From Candidatus Saccharimonadota bacterium (GTDB lineage Bacteria > Patescibacteriota > Saccharimonadia > Saccharimonadales > Saccharimonadaceae): a DNA stretch of 64,000 nt. The DNA lies in contig JAACVZ010000003.1 of assembly GCA_009992235.1 (NCBI GenBank), positions 46,207 through 110,206 on the forward strand. The letters are read 5' to 3'. Made by a program: the position numbers and the translations under genes. Shown piece by piece: positions 52,230-60,288 of this stretch. The notes beneath the pieces were generated by a model. The model saw only the letters and a program-made list of their open reading frames with translations. It had not been told where the DNA came from and did not search any database. The stretch's first letter is position 1. Each line of letters opens with the position of its first letter.

Positions 52230-52742
52230 ATGGATATTTCTCCGCAAAACAACACAGCGCAACAGCCAATGAGCGATGATCAAGAATTAGCAAAGGCCCT
52301 CGCGGGTGTCATGACAGATGAACCCGACGAGCAAGTGCTCGCGCAGCCGAGTCAACCGGCTCCGCAGCCAGAGACAGCGCAGCCAGCAGCGCCTGCTCCC
52401 GCACCAGTCACCGAACCGGTGTCTACTCTTCCCTCTCCTTCAGCACCACCGGTCGCTGAACCAACGACTGCACCAGTGGCCCCTGCCGAAAACACACCCG
52501 TTAGTGGTCTAGACAGTATCAAAAAAGACGCCCTTAACGAGCTTCGACCACTTGTCGACAAAGTTGATATTCCAGCTGAAGAAAAATTCGACATTTACCT
52601 TATGCTCATCCGTAGCACCGACGATTCATCGCTCATTGCTCCGGCCCATGCCGCCGCCCAAGGTATAGAAGATGACAAAAAACGAGCTGAGTCGCTTCTA
52701 GAAGTCATCAAAGAAATTGACTACCTTTCTAAAAAAGGCTAG
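52230..52742 (+). CDS. Protein with Pro/Ala-rich disordered N-terminus, unknown function
   Basis: The 170-aa protein has residues about 30-95 rich in Pro, Ala, Glu and Gln (QPETAQPAAPAPAPVTEPVS) and therefore disordered. The C-terminal 75 residues look like a compact helical domain (KDALNELRPLVDKVDIPAEE; LLEVIKEIDYLSKKG). No membrane segment. Start is ATG 52230 or GTG 52224; the GAGGTG sequence overlaps both. The polyproline content suggests reliance on EF-P. Confidence 0.7.
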   Translation: MDISPQNNTAQQPMSDDQELAKALAGVMTDEPDEQVLAQPSQPAPQPETAQPAAPAPAPVTEPVSTLPSPSAPPVAEPTTAPVAPAENTPVSGLDSIKKDALNELRPLVDKVDIPAEEKFDIYLMLIRSTDDSSLIAPAHAAAQGIEDDKKRAESLLEVIKEIDYLSKKG

Positions 52743-52751
52743 TAACCACGA

Positions 52752-52757
52752 TATAAT
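52752..52757 (+). promoter_or_regulatory. -10 box of the gene at 52794
   Basis: A perfect TATAAT lies 36 bp upstream of the GTG start, followed by GGAGGTG. No recognisable -35. Confidence 0.5.
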
Positions 52758-52793
52758 ACAAGCGTACACAACATCCAACTAGGGAGGTGTATC

Positions 52794-53108
52794 GTGTATG
52801 CAACGGACGGGGTTTTGACGGTTCATGTCGCGCGCGAGTTGTGGCGCGAACTAAAATCGTTACCTTCTGGCGACGAGACGTACCTTCTGGTGAAAATGAT
52901 GAGAAGCGTGCCTGGCGGACAAGAGCCCGATTTTTTTGATGTCGAGCTAAGGCCCGAGGGCAGCCTAAAGAAGGCGACTATCCTCCTTGGCAATGGTCAC
53001 CGATTCGTTCAGTGCAAGGCACGGGACGGTCGAAGCCTCCACATTCTCATCGGAAGCACAAAGAAAGGTGCCAACGAACAATGCGCGGTCGTCTTTAAGA
53101 CGCCGTGA
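52794..53108 (+). CDS. Small protein of unknown function
   Basis: The 104-aa protein has mixed alpha/beta pattern with beta-like strands (DVELRPEGSLKKATILLGNG; SLHILIGSTKKG) and no known motif. GTG at 52794 is preceded by GGAGGTG at 6 nt. It has its own -10 box and a strong terminator, so it forms a single-gene unit. Base use is GC-rich in comparison with the FemAB gene that follows. Confidence 0.6.
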   Translation: MYATDGVLTVHVARELWRELKSLPSGDETYLLVKMMRSVPGGQEPDFFDVELRPEGSLKKATILLGNGHRFVQCKARDGRSLHILIGSTKKGANEQCAVVFKTP

Positions 53109-53111
53109 AGC

Positions 53112-53167
53112 CGTCGGAAATACCGACGCCCCCGCATCATTTGGTGCGGGGATATTTTCTTTTTTGC
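53112..53167 (+). terminator. Double-hairpin terminator
   Basis: CGTCGG/CCGACG (53112-53117/53123-53128) and a second perfect 7-bp stem CCCCGCA/TGCGGGG (53130-53136/53145-53151) are followed by a T-rich stretch ending TTTTTTGC. Confidence 0.85.
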
Positions 53168-53181
53168 TACAATGTATAACA

Positions 53182-54216
53182 ATGACTGCTCGTTATGCCA
53201 CAAAAGACGAAATCGTTAACTGGAATACCCATATTCTTGCGAATCCAGATGGCGGCAACGTATTCTCCAGCTTTGAATATGCCAAGCAAAAGAAATTAAC
53301 AGGCTACAGGACACGCTACGTATTCGTTGGTCAAACCGCAATAACCGTTCTCGAAAAGGAAACACCGCCATTTGGCAGGTTATGGTACCTGCCCAAGGGC
53401 CCAAACGTCACATCTACAAAGGAACTGTTTTCAATTCTAGAAAAAATTCGACCACTCGCAAAAAGAAAAATGGTGTTTGCCATACGGGTTGAAAGTGAAC
53501 TTCCCCGCACCTCACAGAAGACGCTCGAACGACACGGGCTCCGAAAAGCAGCGCCCATCATACCTAACCCGTCGACCATCACCCTTGATATATCCAAGCC
53601 GCTTGACGAAGTACTCACCTCTTTACCTCAAAAAGGACGTCACGCAATTCGTCGCGCCGAGCGCGATGGTGTCACCGTGAACGCCGTAAAGACAACCGAA
53701 AAGAACTGTCGAACCATGTATAAGCTTTTAAAAGATACCTCCGAGGGACAGTTCGGAATACGTAGTTATAATTACTACAAAACATTCTGGCAGCGGTTTG
53801 AAGCATCGAAGCATGGACAGTTATTTTTTGCTTACTACGACGGTAAACCGGTCGCCGGCGCTTATGCAATGACATTCGGCGAAAAAAGCACCTACAAGGA
53901 CGGGGCCTCTGCGAGAAAGCGGACAGCCTACGGAGCCAGCCACCTCCTGCAATGGAAGGTAATTGAATGGGCAAAATCTCGAGGCGCTACAATCCACGAC
54001 TTCTGTGGGTCGCCACCAAGTGATGAAATCCGTAATCCAGAACACCCTCACTACGGCATCGGCCTGTTCAAAACATCGTTTAACAAAGAGGTTACCGACT
54101 ATGTTGGCTGTTATGACCTGGTTGTATCACGACCCGCCTACTTCGGTTGGACCGCAATCGGCGAGCGACTCTATCGGCGCGCCTACTATAAGCGAACAAA
54201 AGATTATTATTACTAA
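53182..54216 (+). CDS. FemAB-family peptidoglycan bridge-forming aminoacyltransferase
   Basis: The 344-aa protein has the FemX/FemAB GNAT-duplicate fold with family stretches (LPQKGRHAIRRAERDGV; FFAYYDGKPVAGAYAMTFG; GASHLLQWKVIEWAKSRGA; HPHYGIGLFKTSFNKEVTDYVG). These enzymes move amino acids from aminoacyl-tRNA onto lipid II to build interpeptide bridges. The start at 53182 follows TACAAT by 8 nt. It converges on the SGNH-MurE gene. A second paralogue is encoded at 59181. Confidence 0.88.
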   Translation: MTARYATKDEIVNWNTHILANPDGGNVFSSFEYAKQKKLTGYRTRYVFVGQTAITVLEKETPPFGRLWYLPKGPNVTSTKELFSILEKIRPLAKRKMVFAIRVESELPRTSQKTLERHGLRKAAPIIPNPSTITLDISKPLDEVLTSLPQKGRHAIRRAERDGVTVNAVKTTEKNCRTMYKLLKDTSEGQFGIRSYNYYKTFWQRFEASKHGQLFFAYYDGKPVAGAYAMTFGEKSTYKDGASARKRTAYGASHLLQWKVIEWAKSRGATIHDFCGSPPSDEIRNPEHPHYGIGLFKTSFNKEVTDYVGCYDLVVSRPAYFGWTAIGERLYRRAYYKRTKDYYY

Positions 54217-55526
54217 AGATTTTCAGTTTCGGTGAGCATTGCTCGAAGAGCGGTGCGCGCTACTTCACTGTCACTCCAAGGATACGATCCGTCGGCTCGT
54301 TCAATTGTCTTTTCGTGACCTTTTCCAAGAAGCACAACAACGTCTTTTGGTGACGTAGCAAGCGTGAAGGCAAAACCTATAGCCTTCTCTCGACTCGGTT
54401 CAACATAAATATTTTTACCTTCTTTTTTGCCTGCCTTTTTTGCACCATGAACAATTTGCTTAAGAATGTCCGCACCAGGCTCATCCCTGTCGTCCTCTTC
54501 GGTGGCAATGACGATGTCGGCATATTTTCCAGCAATTTCGCCTTGCGCCGCGCGCTTCTTCTCGTCTCGGCGACCCGCCGAACCAAATACGGCAATAAGC
54601 TTCCCTTTTGTTAACGGCCGGACGCTTGCAAAAAACTTTTCAAACCCGTCTGGTGTGCTTGCAAAATCAACGATAACCTTAAATTCCTGCCCCTCGTCAA
54701 TGACATTCATACGCCCTTCAACCGATTGAAGAGCAGCAATACCCTTTTCGATATCTTCTTTCGATAGCTCAAGTTCACGCCCAACCGCCACCGCAGCCAG
54801 TGCGTTACTCACATTAAATTCACCGGGAATATTAACGCGCAACGCGTACTTGTCGTTTTCGATGCTTGCGATAAAGGTTGAATAATCAGGCCTCAAGTCA
54901 ACACTAGTTGCACGTAAGCCCCCTTTTTGAAGACCATATGTCACACTGTTTTTAATAGCACTTTTAAAGCGCGCCGCTGAAGGATCGTCAGCATTAATAA
55001 CACCAAAACGCAGGCCGCGTCTATTGGCTATAGAAAACAATCGACGTTTTGCGTCTCGGTAGCGTGCAAATGTCCTGTGGTATTCGATGTGGTCGTGCGT
55101 CACGTTAGTCATAACTGCAATTTCATATGGAACGCCCCAGATACGATGCTGCGCTAGCGAGTGACTCGACGTCTCTACCACTACCCACCGAGCGCCGGCG
55201 CGGGCAAAATCACGAAGACGTCGTTGCAAGACACCCGCCTGTGCAGTAGTAATGTGCTCTTGTTGAGAGATAATATTATAGCCGACACCGTATCCAACGG
55301 TTGTAGTAATTGCAACGGGTATGCCCGCCTCGTGGAGCATGCGGTGAATCAGAAATGAGGTCGTTGTCTTACCATTAGTGCCGGTTACGCCAATGACGTG
55401 GAGTCTTCGTCCAGGAAAGCCGTATCGAATGTTAGCAAGCACCGCTTCAATAAGGTGACCAGTTGGCTCAATTTTCGCAAATAAAGTGGTGGGGATTAGT
55501 TTCTTAACAATACGTCGAATGTTCAT
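54213..55526 (-). CDS. murE: UDP-N-acetylmuramyl-tripeptide synthetase (MurE), internal start
   Basis: The 437-aa Mur ligase starts MNIRRIVKKLIP and has P-loop GVTGTNGKTTT, the central-domain motif NVTHDHIEYH and C-terminal LLGKGHEKTIE. It adds the third residue of the peptidoglycan stem peptide. The N-terminal UDP-binding domain is shortened compared with the roughly 490-aa E. coli protein. The ATG at 55526 has a perfect TATAAT ending 6 nt upstream, as in many leaderless genes of this genome, although the frame is open upstream into the SGNH part. Confidence 0.85.
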   Translation of the reverse strand: MNIRRIVKKLIPTTLFAKIEPTGHLIEAVLANIRYGFPGRRLHVIGVTGTNGKTTTSFLIHRMLHEAGIPVAITTTVGYGVGYNIISQQEHITTAQAGVLQRRLRDFARAGARWVVVETSSHSLAQHRIWGVPYEIAVMTNVTHDHIEYHRTFARYRDAKRRLFSIANRRGLRFGVINADDPSAARFKSAIKNSVTYGLQKGGLRATSVDLRPDYSTFIASIENDKYALRVNIPGEFNVSNALAAVAVGRELELSKEDIEKGIAALQSVEGRMNVIDEGQEFKVIVDFASTPDGFEKFFASVRPLTKGKLIAVFGSAGRRDEKKRAAQGEIAGKYADIVIATEEDDRDEPGADILKQIVHGAKKAGKKEGKNIYVEPSREKAIGFAFTLATSPKDVVVLLGKGHEKTIERADGSYPWSDSEVARTALRAMLTETENL

Positions 55527-57986
55527 AGGGCTATTATACCTAGCATAGACGTAACCTGTAACTAAAAAGCAGACAATCGTTACTACTGCGATGGGAAAGA
55601 CGGGCAAAAATCTACGATCTTGGCTTGCTTTTGCGGGTGTGTGTGTAATGTGGACAGGGCCGTCTTCCGGGGTGGAGTGGTGGCTAGTGCTCAAAACACT
55701 CGGCGTGTCTGTGCCGCTATCATCGACTAAAGCCGTGGCAGCCTTCGGTTCATCAGCTTTGACATACTCTTCATACCCCGTAACATATAGCGTCTGATAA
55801 GCGACAACGTCTTCACCTGTGTGAGATATGCCGCTCGCAAAGACCGTATGAAAACCAGGCGACAATGTTGACGGTAGAGAAACATAGCCCTGAACTTGAC
55901 CCTTCTCGTCTGCTGTCAACTGCCCTATGCGCTGTGACTCCGAGTGAACGTCAACAACCACCGGGCTATTTGGTCGGAAAACGCCTTCGTTTATTTTAAG
56001 TTCGACCTCATCTCCCGCATTACTGACGGCGCTAGCAATGTCTCCCTGAGACACAATCCTCGGGGCTGCAAGAATATCACTGAATGCACCCCAGTAGGAC
56101 CCTGGCAGTAGTTCATTATCATTTTGACATTCGCTACATGCGTTCAGGGTGTTTTGCGACAAGGCGCTCGATACCTTTGACGCTACAAGATAATGTCCGT
56201 AGGGTGTTGGATGAAACGACTCAGCGCCAATAATCTTTACACCTGGTAGCATTGCTATCGGGCCTACATCATCACCAAACCGCAAAGCGTTCATAGCCGG
56301 TGGCACACCCGTTTGGCATAACTTACGATTCATAAATGCTTCTTCGGTAGAGATAAAGCCAAAGCCAGCCCTAGAGGCGGCCACCTGTAAAACCTTATTT
56401 AAATAACGAATAGTCTCGTCCATATACCGACGTTCGATATCGTTAAGAAAAATGCCCAACGAAGACGAGCAATTCTGCGTAGTCGATATAACACTTGGGT
56501 ACCCAATAACCACCATCCTACTACGTGGCGACGCCTCTCGCAGGGAGCGAAAAGTGCGCAAGAACCTATCGTACAAAGCATGAATTTCTTTAGCTGTTTT
56601 TTGTCGGTTAAGCGTCGTCGACGCCCATGAACAAGTTCCCGGCATGATGCACGAAGACAGCCTTGCCATAAGCCCGGCATCATTACCGCCTATCCCAACA
56701 GAGACGGTTTCTGGTGAGTAAGCTTCAACAAACGCACGTTGCGGAACTCTTCCTGGCGTAAAATGTATAAGAGCGTCTGCCTGAGCAGACTGCACCTGAC
56801 TAGGGGTAAGCGCCCAAACTCCGTCGACAAGACGATTGCCTTGCCCGTTATAGGCATCTTGAGAAACGATGTCTCTGGTTGTTGCACCCGAGCACGCAAC
56901 ACTTCGAGTGGTTGTCGATAGAGAAACTCCAACCAAAAATGGATAAGACCTGGTGCTCTGGTGGCACTTTTCAAAGCGTGTATCTGTAAGATTCCGATAG
57001 TATCCATCGCTTGTCTCCCCTTCACCGCTCGTATATGAGTCCCCAAGTGCTAAATAGCGCACAACGCCACCACTCGCAGGCGCCACCCTCAGGCGAGTAG
57101 CTGCGTGCCGAACAACACCCTGGCTGTCGACGACCTGAATAAACAGAGAGGTGCTATCTGGGAGGAATCGAGCATATACAACAGAATCTTCTAAAAATGA
57201 GGAAAGCGGCTGCAGATAAAACTGCGTACAAGGGCGAACTACATCTGGACGAGGGTCATACTCACACTGGCTTGCTCCCTGATGAGTCGTTAGTATATAC
57301 GCCGACATATCCCTACCGACCATGGCCAGTGTACGCCCGTCGTCATGTATCGCAAAAGTTACGCCGCCCCCCATAGACCCTCGCACATCGCTAAGCGCAA
57401 GTGTTGCTACTTCTACAACAACAAAGGTTGCTTGGCCGCGTGTCGCCACCATCCACGACCCGTTTGGCGACAGAGAAAGCACCGGCATTTGCTTGGGGTG
57501 TATGGCGTTCCAAGAGTTTGGCTCGAGATAGATTGGTGATGCCGCCGGATAAGAAAACGTTTTCGTTCCGCTTGACCACTGTATCTTTTCGCTAATCTTC
57601 GCAAATACCGTAATGCCTTGTGGCGAGGGTCGAAACAACGTGTCGGCACTTGCGCTGTAGACACACCCCCAAACGCCAGCGCAAACATTAATTGGATAGA
57701 AGCGTTCATCAGCACCAACCGAAACCGCATAACGAGCAGCGCCAGACTGGTCGTAATAAGACCCGATGCTCAGACGCCCTGAGTCTCCATATAGGCATAG
57801 TGTCCTACGCTCTTCACTCGCCAGCTGTACCTCACGGATCTCTCCGGAACAACTCGGAAACATGGCTGACTGCGAGAGCGGACCAGACCAGACAATATCC
57901 GACTCGTCGGATTGAGCAAGCGCAGGACGCCCTACCCATAAAAATACGCAAATAAAAAATGCGAGCACGCCGACCCTCAACACCAC
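54213..57986 (-). CDS. Fusion: secreted SGNH/GDSL hydrolase - membrane helix - MurE ligase
   Basis: One uninterrupted 1257-codon frame. Residues 1-24 are a signal peptide (FFICVFLWVGRPALAQS). A beta-rich, possibly propeller-like region follows to about 300, then an SGNH hydrolase with GDSYTSGEG (Ser317), GIGGNDAG and SFHPTPYGH, and a beta-sandwich region to about 745. A membrane helix spans about 793-813, and MurE starts at Met821. The topology is consistent: hydrolase outside, ligase inside. GTG start with GGAGGTAGG upstream. In related genomes MurE is expected to be stand-alone. The 3' end overlaps the FemAB gene by 4 bp. Confidence 0.85.
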   Translation of the reverse strand: MVLRVGVLAFFICVFLWVGRPALAQSDESDIVWSGPLSQSAMFPSCSGEIREVQLASEERRTLCLYGDSGRLSIGSYYDQSGAARYAVSVGADERFYPINVCAGVWGCVYSASADTLFRPSPQGITVFAKISEKIQWSSGTKTFSYPAASPIYLEPNSWNAIHPKQMPVLSLSPNGSWMVATRGQATFVVVEVATLALSDVRGSMGGGVTFAIHDDGRTLAMVGRDMSAYILTTHQGASQCEYDPRPDVVRPCTQFYLQPLSSFLEDSVVYARFLPDSTSLFIQVVDSQGVVRHAATRLRVAPASGGVVRYLALGDSYTSGEGETSDGYYRNLTDTRFEKCHQSTRSYPFLVGVSLSTTTRSVACSGATTRDIVSQDAYNGQGNRLVDGVWALTPSQVQSAQADALIHFTPGRVPQRAFVEAYSPETVSVGIGGNDAGLMARLSSCIMPGTCSWASTTLNRQKTAKEIHALYDRFLRTFRSLREASPRSRMVVIGYPSVISTTQNCSSSLGIFLNDIERRYMDETIRYLNKVLQVAASRAGFGFISTEEAFMNRKLCQTGVPPAMNALRFGDDVGPIAMLPGVKIIGAESFHPTPYGHYLVASKVSSALSQNTLNACSECQNDNELLPGSYWGAFSDILAAPRIVSQGDIASAVSNAGDEVELKINEGVFRPNSPVVVDVHSESQRIGQLTADEKGQVQGYVSLPSTLSPGFHTVFASGISHTGEDVVAYQTLYVTGYEEYVKADEPKAATALVDDSGTDTPSVLSTSHHSTPEDGPVHITHTPAKASQDRRFLPVFPIAVVTIVCFLVTGYVYARYNSPMNIRRIVKKLIPTTLFAKIEPTGHLIEAVLANIRYGFPGRRLHVIGVTGTNGKTTTSFLIHRMLHEAGIPVAITTTVGYGVGYNIISQQEHITTAQAGVLQRRLRDFARAGARWVVVETSSHSLAQHRIWGVPYEIAVMTNVTHDHIEYHRTFARYRDAKRRLFSIANRRGLRFGVINADDPSAARFKSAIKNSVTYGLQKGGLRATSVDLRPDYSTFIASIENDKYALRVNIPGEFNVSNALAAVAVGRELELSKEDIEKGIAALQSVEGRMNVIDEGQEFKVIVDFASTPDGFEKFFASVRPLTKGKLIAVFGSAGRRDEKKRAAQGEIAGKYADIVIATEEDDRDEPGADILKQIVHGAKKAGKKEGKNIYVEPSREKAIGFAFTLATSPKDVVVLLGKGHEKTIERADGSYPWSDSEVARTALRAMLTETENL
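55533..55538 (-). promoter_or_regulatory. -10 box inside the SGNH-MurE ORF, for MurE alone
   Basis: The minus strand carries TATAAT 6 nt before the MurE ATG; it encodes Tyr-Asn within the fusion (ARYNSP). The -35 region is weak. The position is the same as at dnaG, polA, holA and udg. Confidence 0.6.
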
Positions 57987-58083
57987 ACCCTACCTCCAAG
58001 CCCTATTACTATCTTCTGCTATCATTTTGCGACATGACTACACCCCTCACAAGGCATTTAAGAAGTGTTACAATAATTGGACA

Positions 58084-59166
58084 ATGAGAATTTTAGGAAT
58101 TGAAAGTAGTTGTGACGAAACAGCTGTTGCCGTTGTAGAAGATGGAAAAAAGCTTCTTTCAAATGTTGTGCGATCACAAATTGATATCCATGCAGTTTAC
58201 GGAGGTGTAGTCCCCGAAATTGCCGCTCGCAGCCACATTGAAGTTATCAACCCAGCAATAGACCAGGCCCTCAAGGAGGGAAACTTAACCTGGGACGACA
58301 TCGATGCGATTGCTGTTACATACGCACCAGGATTACTCGGCTCGTTACTCATCGGTACACTTGCGGCCCGAACACTTGCCATTCTCAAGAAAAAACCTCT
58401 CTACCCCATTCATCACGTCGAAGCACACGTCTACGCAAACTTTATTACCGAAAAAGCCGACTCAATCGACTTAACCCTTGCGAAACATCAACCCAAATTC
58501 CCTATGCTGGCGCTTATTGTCAGCGGTGGACACTCACAGCTCGTTCTATTTCGAGACCATGGCGACTATGAACTTCTGGGCATGACGCAAGATGACGCCG
58601 TTGGTGAAGCTTTCGACAAAGTGGCGAAAATCATCGGTCTCCCCTACCCCGGTGGGCCGTCTATTGCAGCCCTGGCCCACAAGGGCGATCCAAAAGCCTA
58701 TACACTTCCAAAAGCAAAACTAAGTGGTGCATACGATTTTAGTTTTTCTGGGCTCAAGACGGCCGTTCTAAGGGCAGTTCAACGCGAAGTCGGCGTGGAC
58801 ACGTCTTTCCCCTCCTACGAGCTAGCAGAGCGCCTTAACGACGCACAGAGGGCAAACTTTGCAGCGAGCTTCCAACACACAGCAGTAGAGACGTTGGTTG
58901 ATAAAACAGCCCGGGCTTTCAAAGACCACTCCCCTGCCTCTGTTGTCATCGCTGGTGGCGTAGCGGCAAACCAGGAACTTCGTCGTCAGCTTCAAGAGCG
59001 ACTCCCCCTTCATATTGAATACGCGCCAATCCAGCTCTGTACCGATAACGGTGCTATGGTTGCTTCACTTGCCTACTACTACGCACAGGCTCAAGCCGCT
59101 ACCGACCCCTTGTCACTTCAGGTCACCCCAAGTCTTTCTATGCGATCAACAGCATGGAAAGTTTAA
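58084..59166 (+). CDS. tsaD: tRNA N6-adenosine threonylcarbamoyltransferase TsaD
   Basis: The 360-aa ASKHA protein starts RILGIESSCDETA and has the metal-binding HHVEAH motif (HPIHHVEAHVYAN region) and AGGVAANQELR. With TsaB, TsaE and TsaC it makes t6A37 in ANN-decoding tRNAs. The start at 58084 follows an extended TGTTACAAT box by 9 nt; the upstream in-frame ATG at 58027 lies before this box and is unlikely. Divergent from the SGNH-MurE gene. Confidence 0.96.
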   Translation: MRILGIESSCDETAVAVVEDGKKLLSNVVRSQIDIHAVYGGVVPEIAARSHIEVINPAIDQALKEGNLTWDDIDAIAVTYAPGLLGSLLIGTLAARTLAILKKKPLYPIHHVEAHVYANFITEKADSIDLTLAKHQPKFPMLALIVSGGHSQLVLFRDHGDYELLGMTQDDAVGEAFDKVAKIIGLPYPGGPSIAALAHKGDPKAYTLPKAKLSGAYDFSFSGLKTAVLRAVQREVGVDTSFPSYELAERLNDAQRANFAASFQHTAVETLVDKTARAFKDHSPASVVIAGGVAANQELRRQLQERLPLHIEYAPIQLCTDNGAMVASLAYYYAQAQAATDPLSLQVTPSLSMRSTAWKV

Positions 59167-59180
59167 ATTAAGCTTAGAAA

Positions 59181-60158
59181 CTACTTAGAGCGCTTAACAG
59201 CTCGAACTGTGCGCTTCGCCAGCGGCAGACCTTTGCTCCACATCACATAAAGAGGGGATAGGGGGCGATCGTAAGTACCAGCAAGTGTCGTGCTGTCCTC
59301 AGACCACCCCTGTTTGAAGTTCGCGACACCGCCAGCAATTAGCCCACCAAAATCGTATCGGGAAAGGCCCCATTCCTTGGTTTTTCGGATAGCAAACCAC
59401 TTCAAGGCGTAATTAGCTCGAAGCTCTTGCCCCTTTGCGCTCACGCCACCATATAGTTCGTAGGCGGTATCCTCACTAATTGCCAGCCACAAGAACGCAA
59501 CCGGCTCATCATTAACACTGGCGATAAAGATAGGGGAGTGGTCCTTCAATTGTTGCAAAATATCGATATAATATTGGTCGCCGTGAAGACCAAATTTTGC
59601 CCGTGAGGCCGTCTGTTTATAGAGGTCGAGACACGTATGGACATCTTCAGTCGTCTTCGCCTGGCGAATAGTAACATCGGCCTGCGACTTGCGAATATAC
59701 TGGCGGGTTTTTTTAGCCATACTAGCAAGTAAGTCACCCTCGGACTTCGTAAGATCGAGAAGTATGGTCTCGGCAGACAGTATTTTATTGGTTGCCCGAA
59801 CCCATTTTTCACCAAGTGAAACATCTGCCGTGTCTGGCTCGACAGATAGAGCAACCGCTTTATGCATCCTCTTAGCCCGAGAAGCGACAGCGTCAAGAAT
59901 ATCTGCTTCATCGCCCTTCTTACACACTGGTCCTCGGGGAATATAGGCAAAAGCGCGCAGAGGGAAGGGGAGAGGTCGAACAAGTAGCTGCGCCGCCCCG
60001 ATACATTCGTCACCATCATACGCGAACAAACGCTCAGTGGACCATCCGTGACCGGCCTTCACCTGGCCCCAACCCCACAGCTGAAACGGGTGTCCGTCGT
60101 GCTCAAGTACATAGTCGTCCCATTGTTCTTTGCTGTGTGCTGGTTTGAGGTCAATCAT
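59181..60158 (-). CDS. FemAB-family peptidoglycan bridge-forming aminoacyltransferase (second copy)
   Basis: The 325-aa protein is a paralogue of the product at 53182, with SMAKKTRQYIRKSQADVTIR, FIASVNDEPVAFLWLAIS, ALKWFAIRKTKEWGLSRYDF and GVANFKQGWSEDSTTLAGTYD. It probably adds another bridge residue to lipid II, as FemA and FemB act in sequence. The ATG at 60158 lies 6 nt after TATAAT. Its promoter region adjoins the parS-like sites. Confidence 0.88.
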   Translation of the reverse strand: MIDLKPAHSKEQWDDYVLEHDGHPFQLWGWGQVKAGHGWSTERLFAYDGDECIGAAQLLVRPLPFPLRAFAYIPRGPVCKKGDEADILDAVASRAKRMHKAVALSVEPDTADVSLGEKWVRATNKILSAETILLDLTKSEGDLLASMAKKTRQYIRKSQADVTIRQAKTTEDVHTCLDLYKQTASRAKFGLHGDQYYIDILQQLKDHSPIFIASVNDEPVAFLWLAISEDTAYELYGGVSAKGQELRANYALKWFAIRKTKEWGLSRYDFGGLIAGGVANFKQGWSEDSTTLAGTYDRPLSPLYVMWSKGLPLAKRTVRAVKRSK

Positions 60159-60208
60159 ACCCTTATTATACATTCATTCTTCACCTTACGTCACCCCTTA
60201 TATCGTGA

Positions 60209-60214
60209 TACAAT
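60209..60214 (+). promoter_or_regulatory. Probable -10 box of valS
   Basis: TACAAT in the context GTGATACAATACG, about 75 bp before the GTG start, with a weak -35 (TTACGT, 17 bp upstream). The transcript would run through both parS palindromes. Confidence 0.45.
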
Positions 60215-60228
60215 ACGTACCAGCAGAA

Positions 60229-60271
60229 TGTTTCACGTGAAACTTTCCAGGCAAACATTTCACGTGAAATA
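60229..60271. other. parS: Two parS-like ParB-binding palindromes
   Basis: TGTTTCACGTGAAACT (60229-60244) matches the bacterial parS consensus TGTTTCACGTGAAACA at 15 of 16 positions. CATTTCACGTGAAATA (60256-60271) keeps the 12-bp core TTTCACGTGAAA. They are 27 bp apart, in the 5' leader of valS. parS sites are normally clustered near the replication origin and nucleate ParB spreading. A weaker core match lies at 60599-60610 inside valS. parA and parB are not in this window. Confidence 0.8.
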
Positions 60272-60288
60272 GTAATTTGAGGACCATC

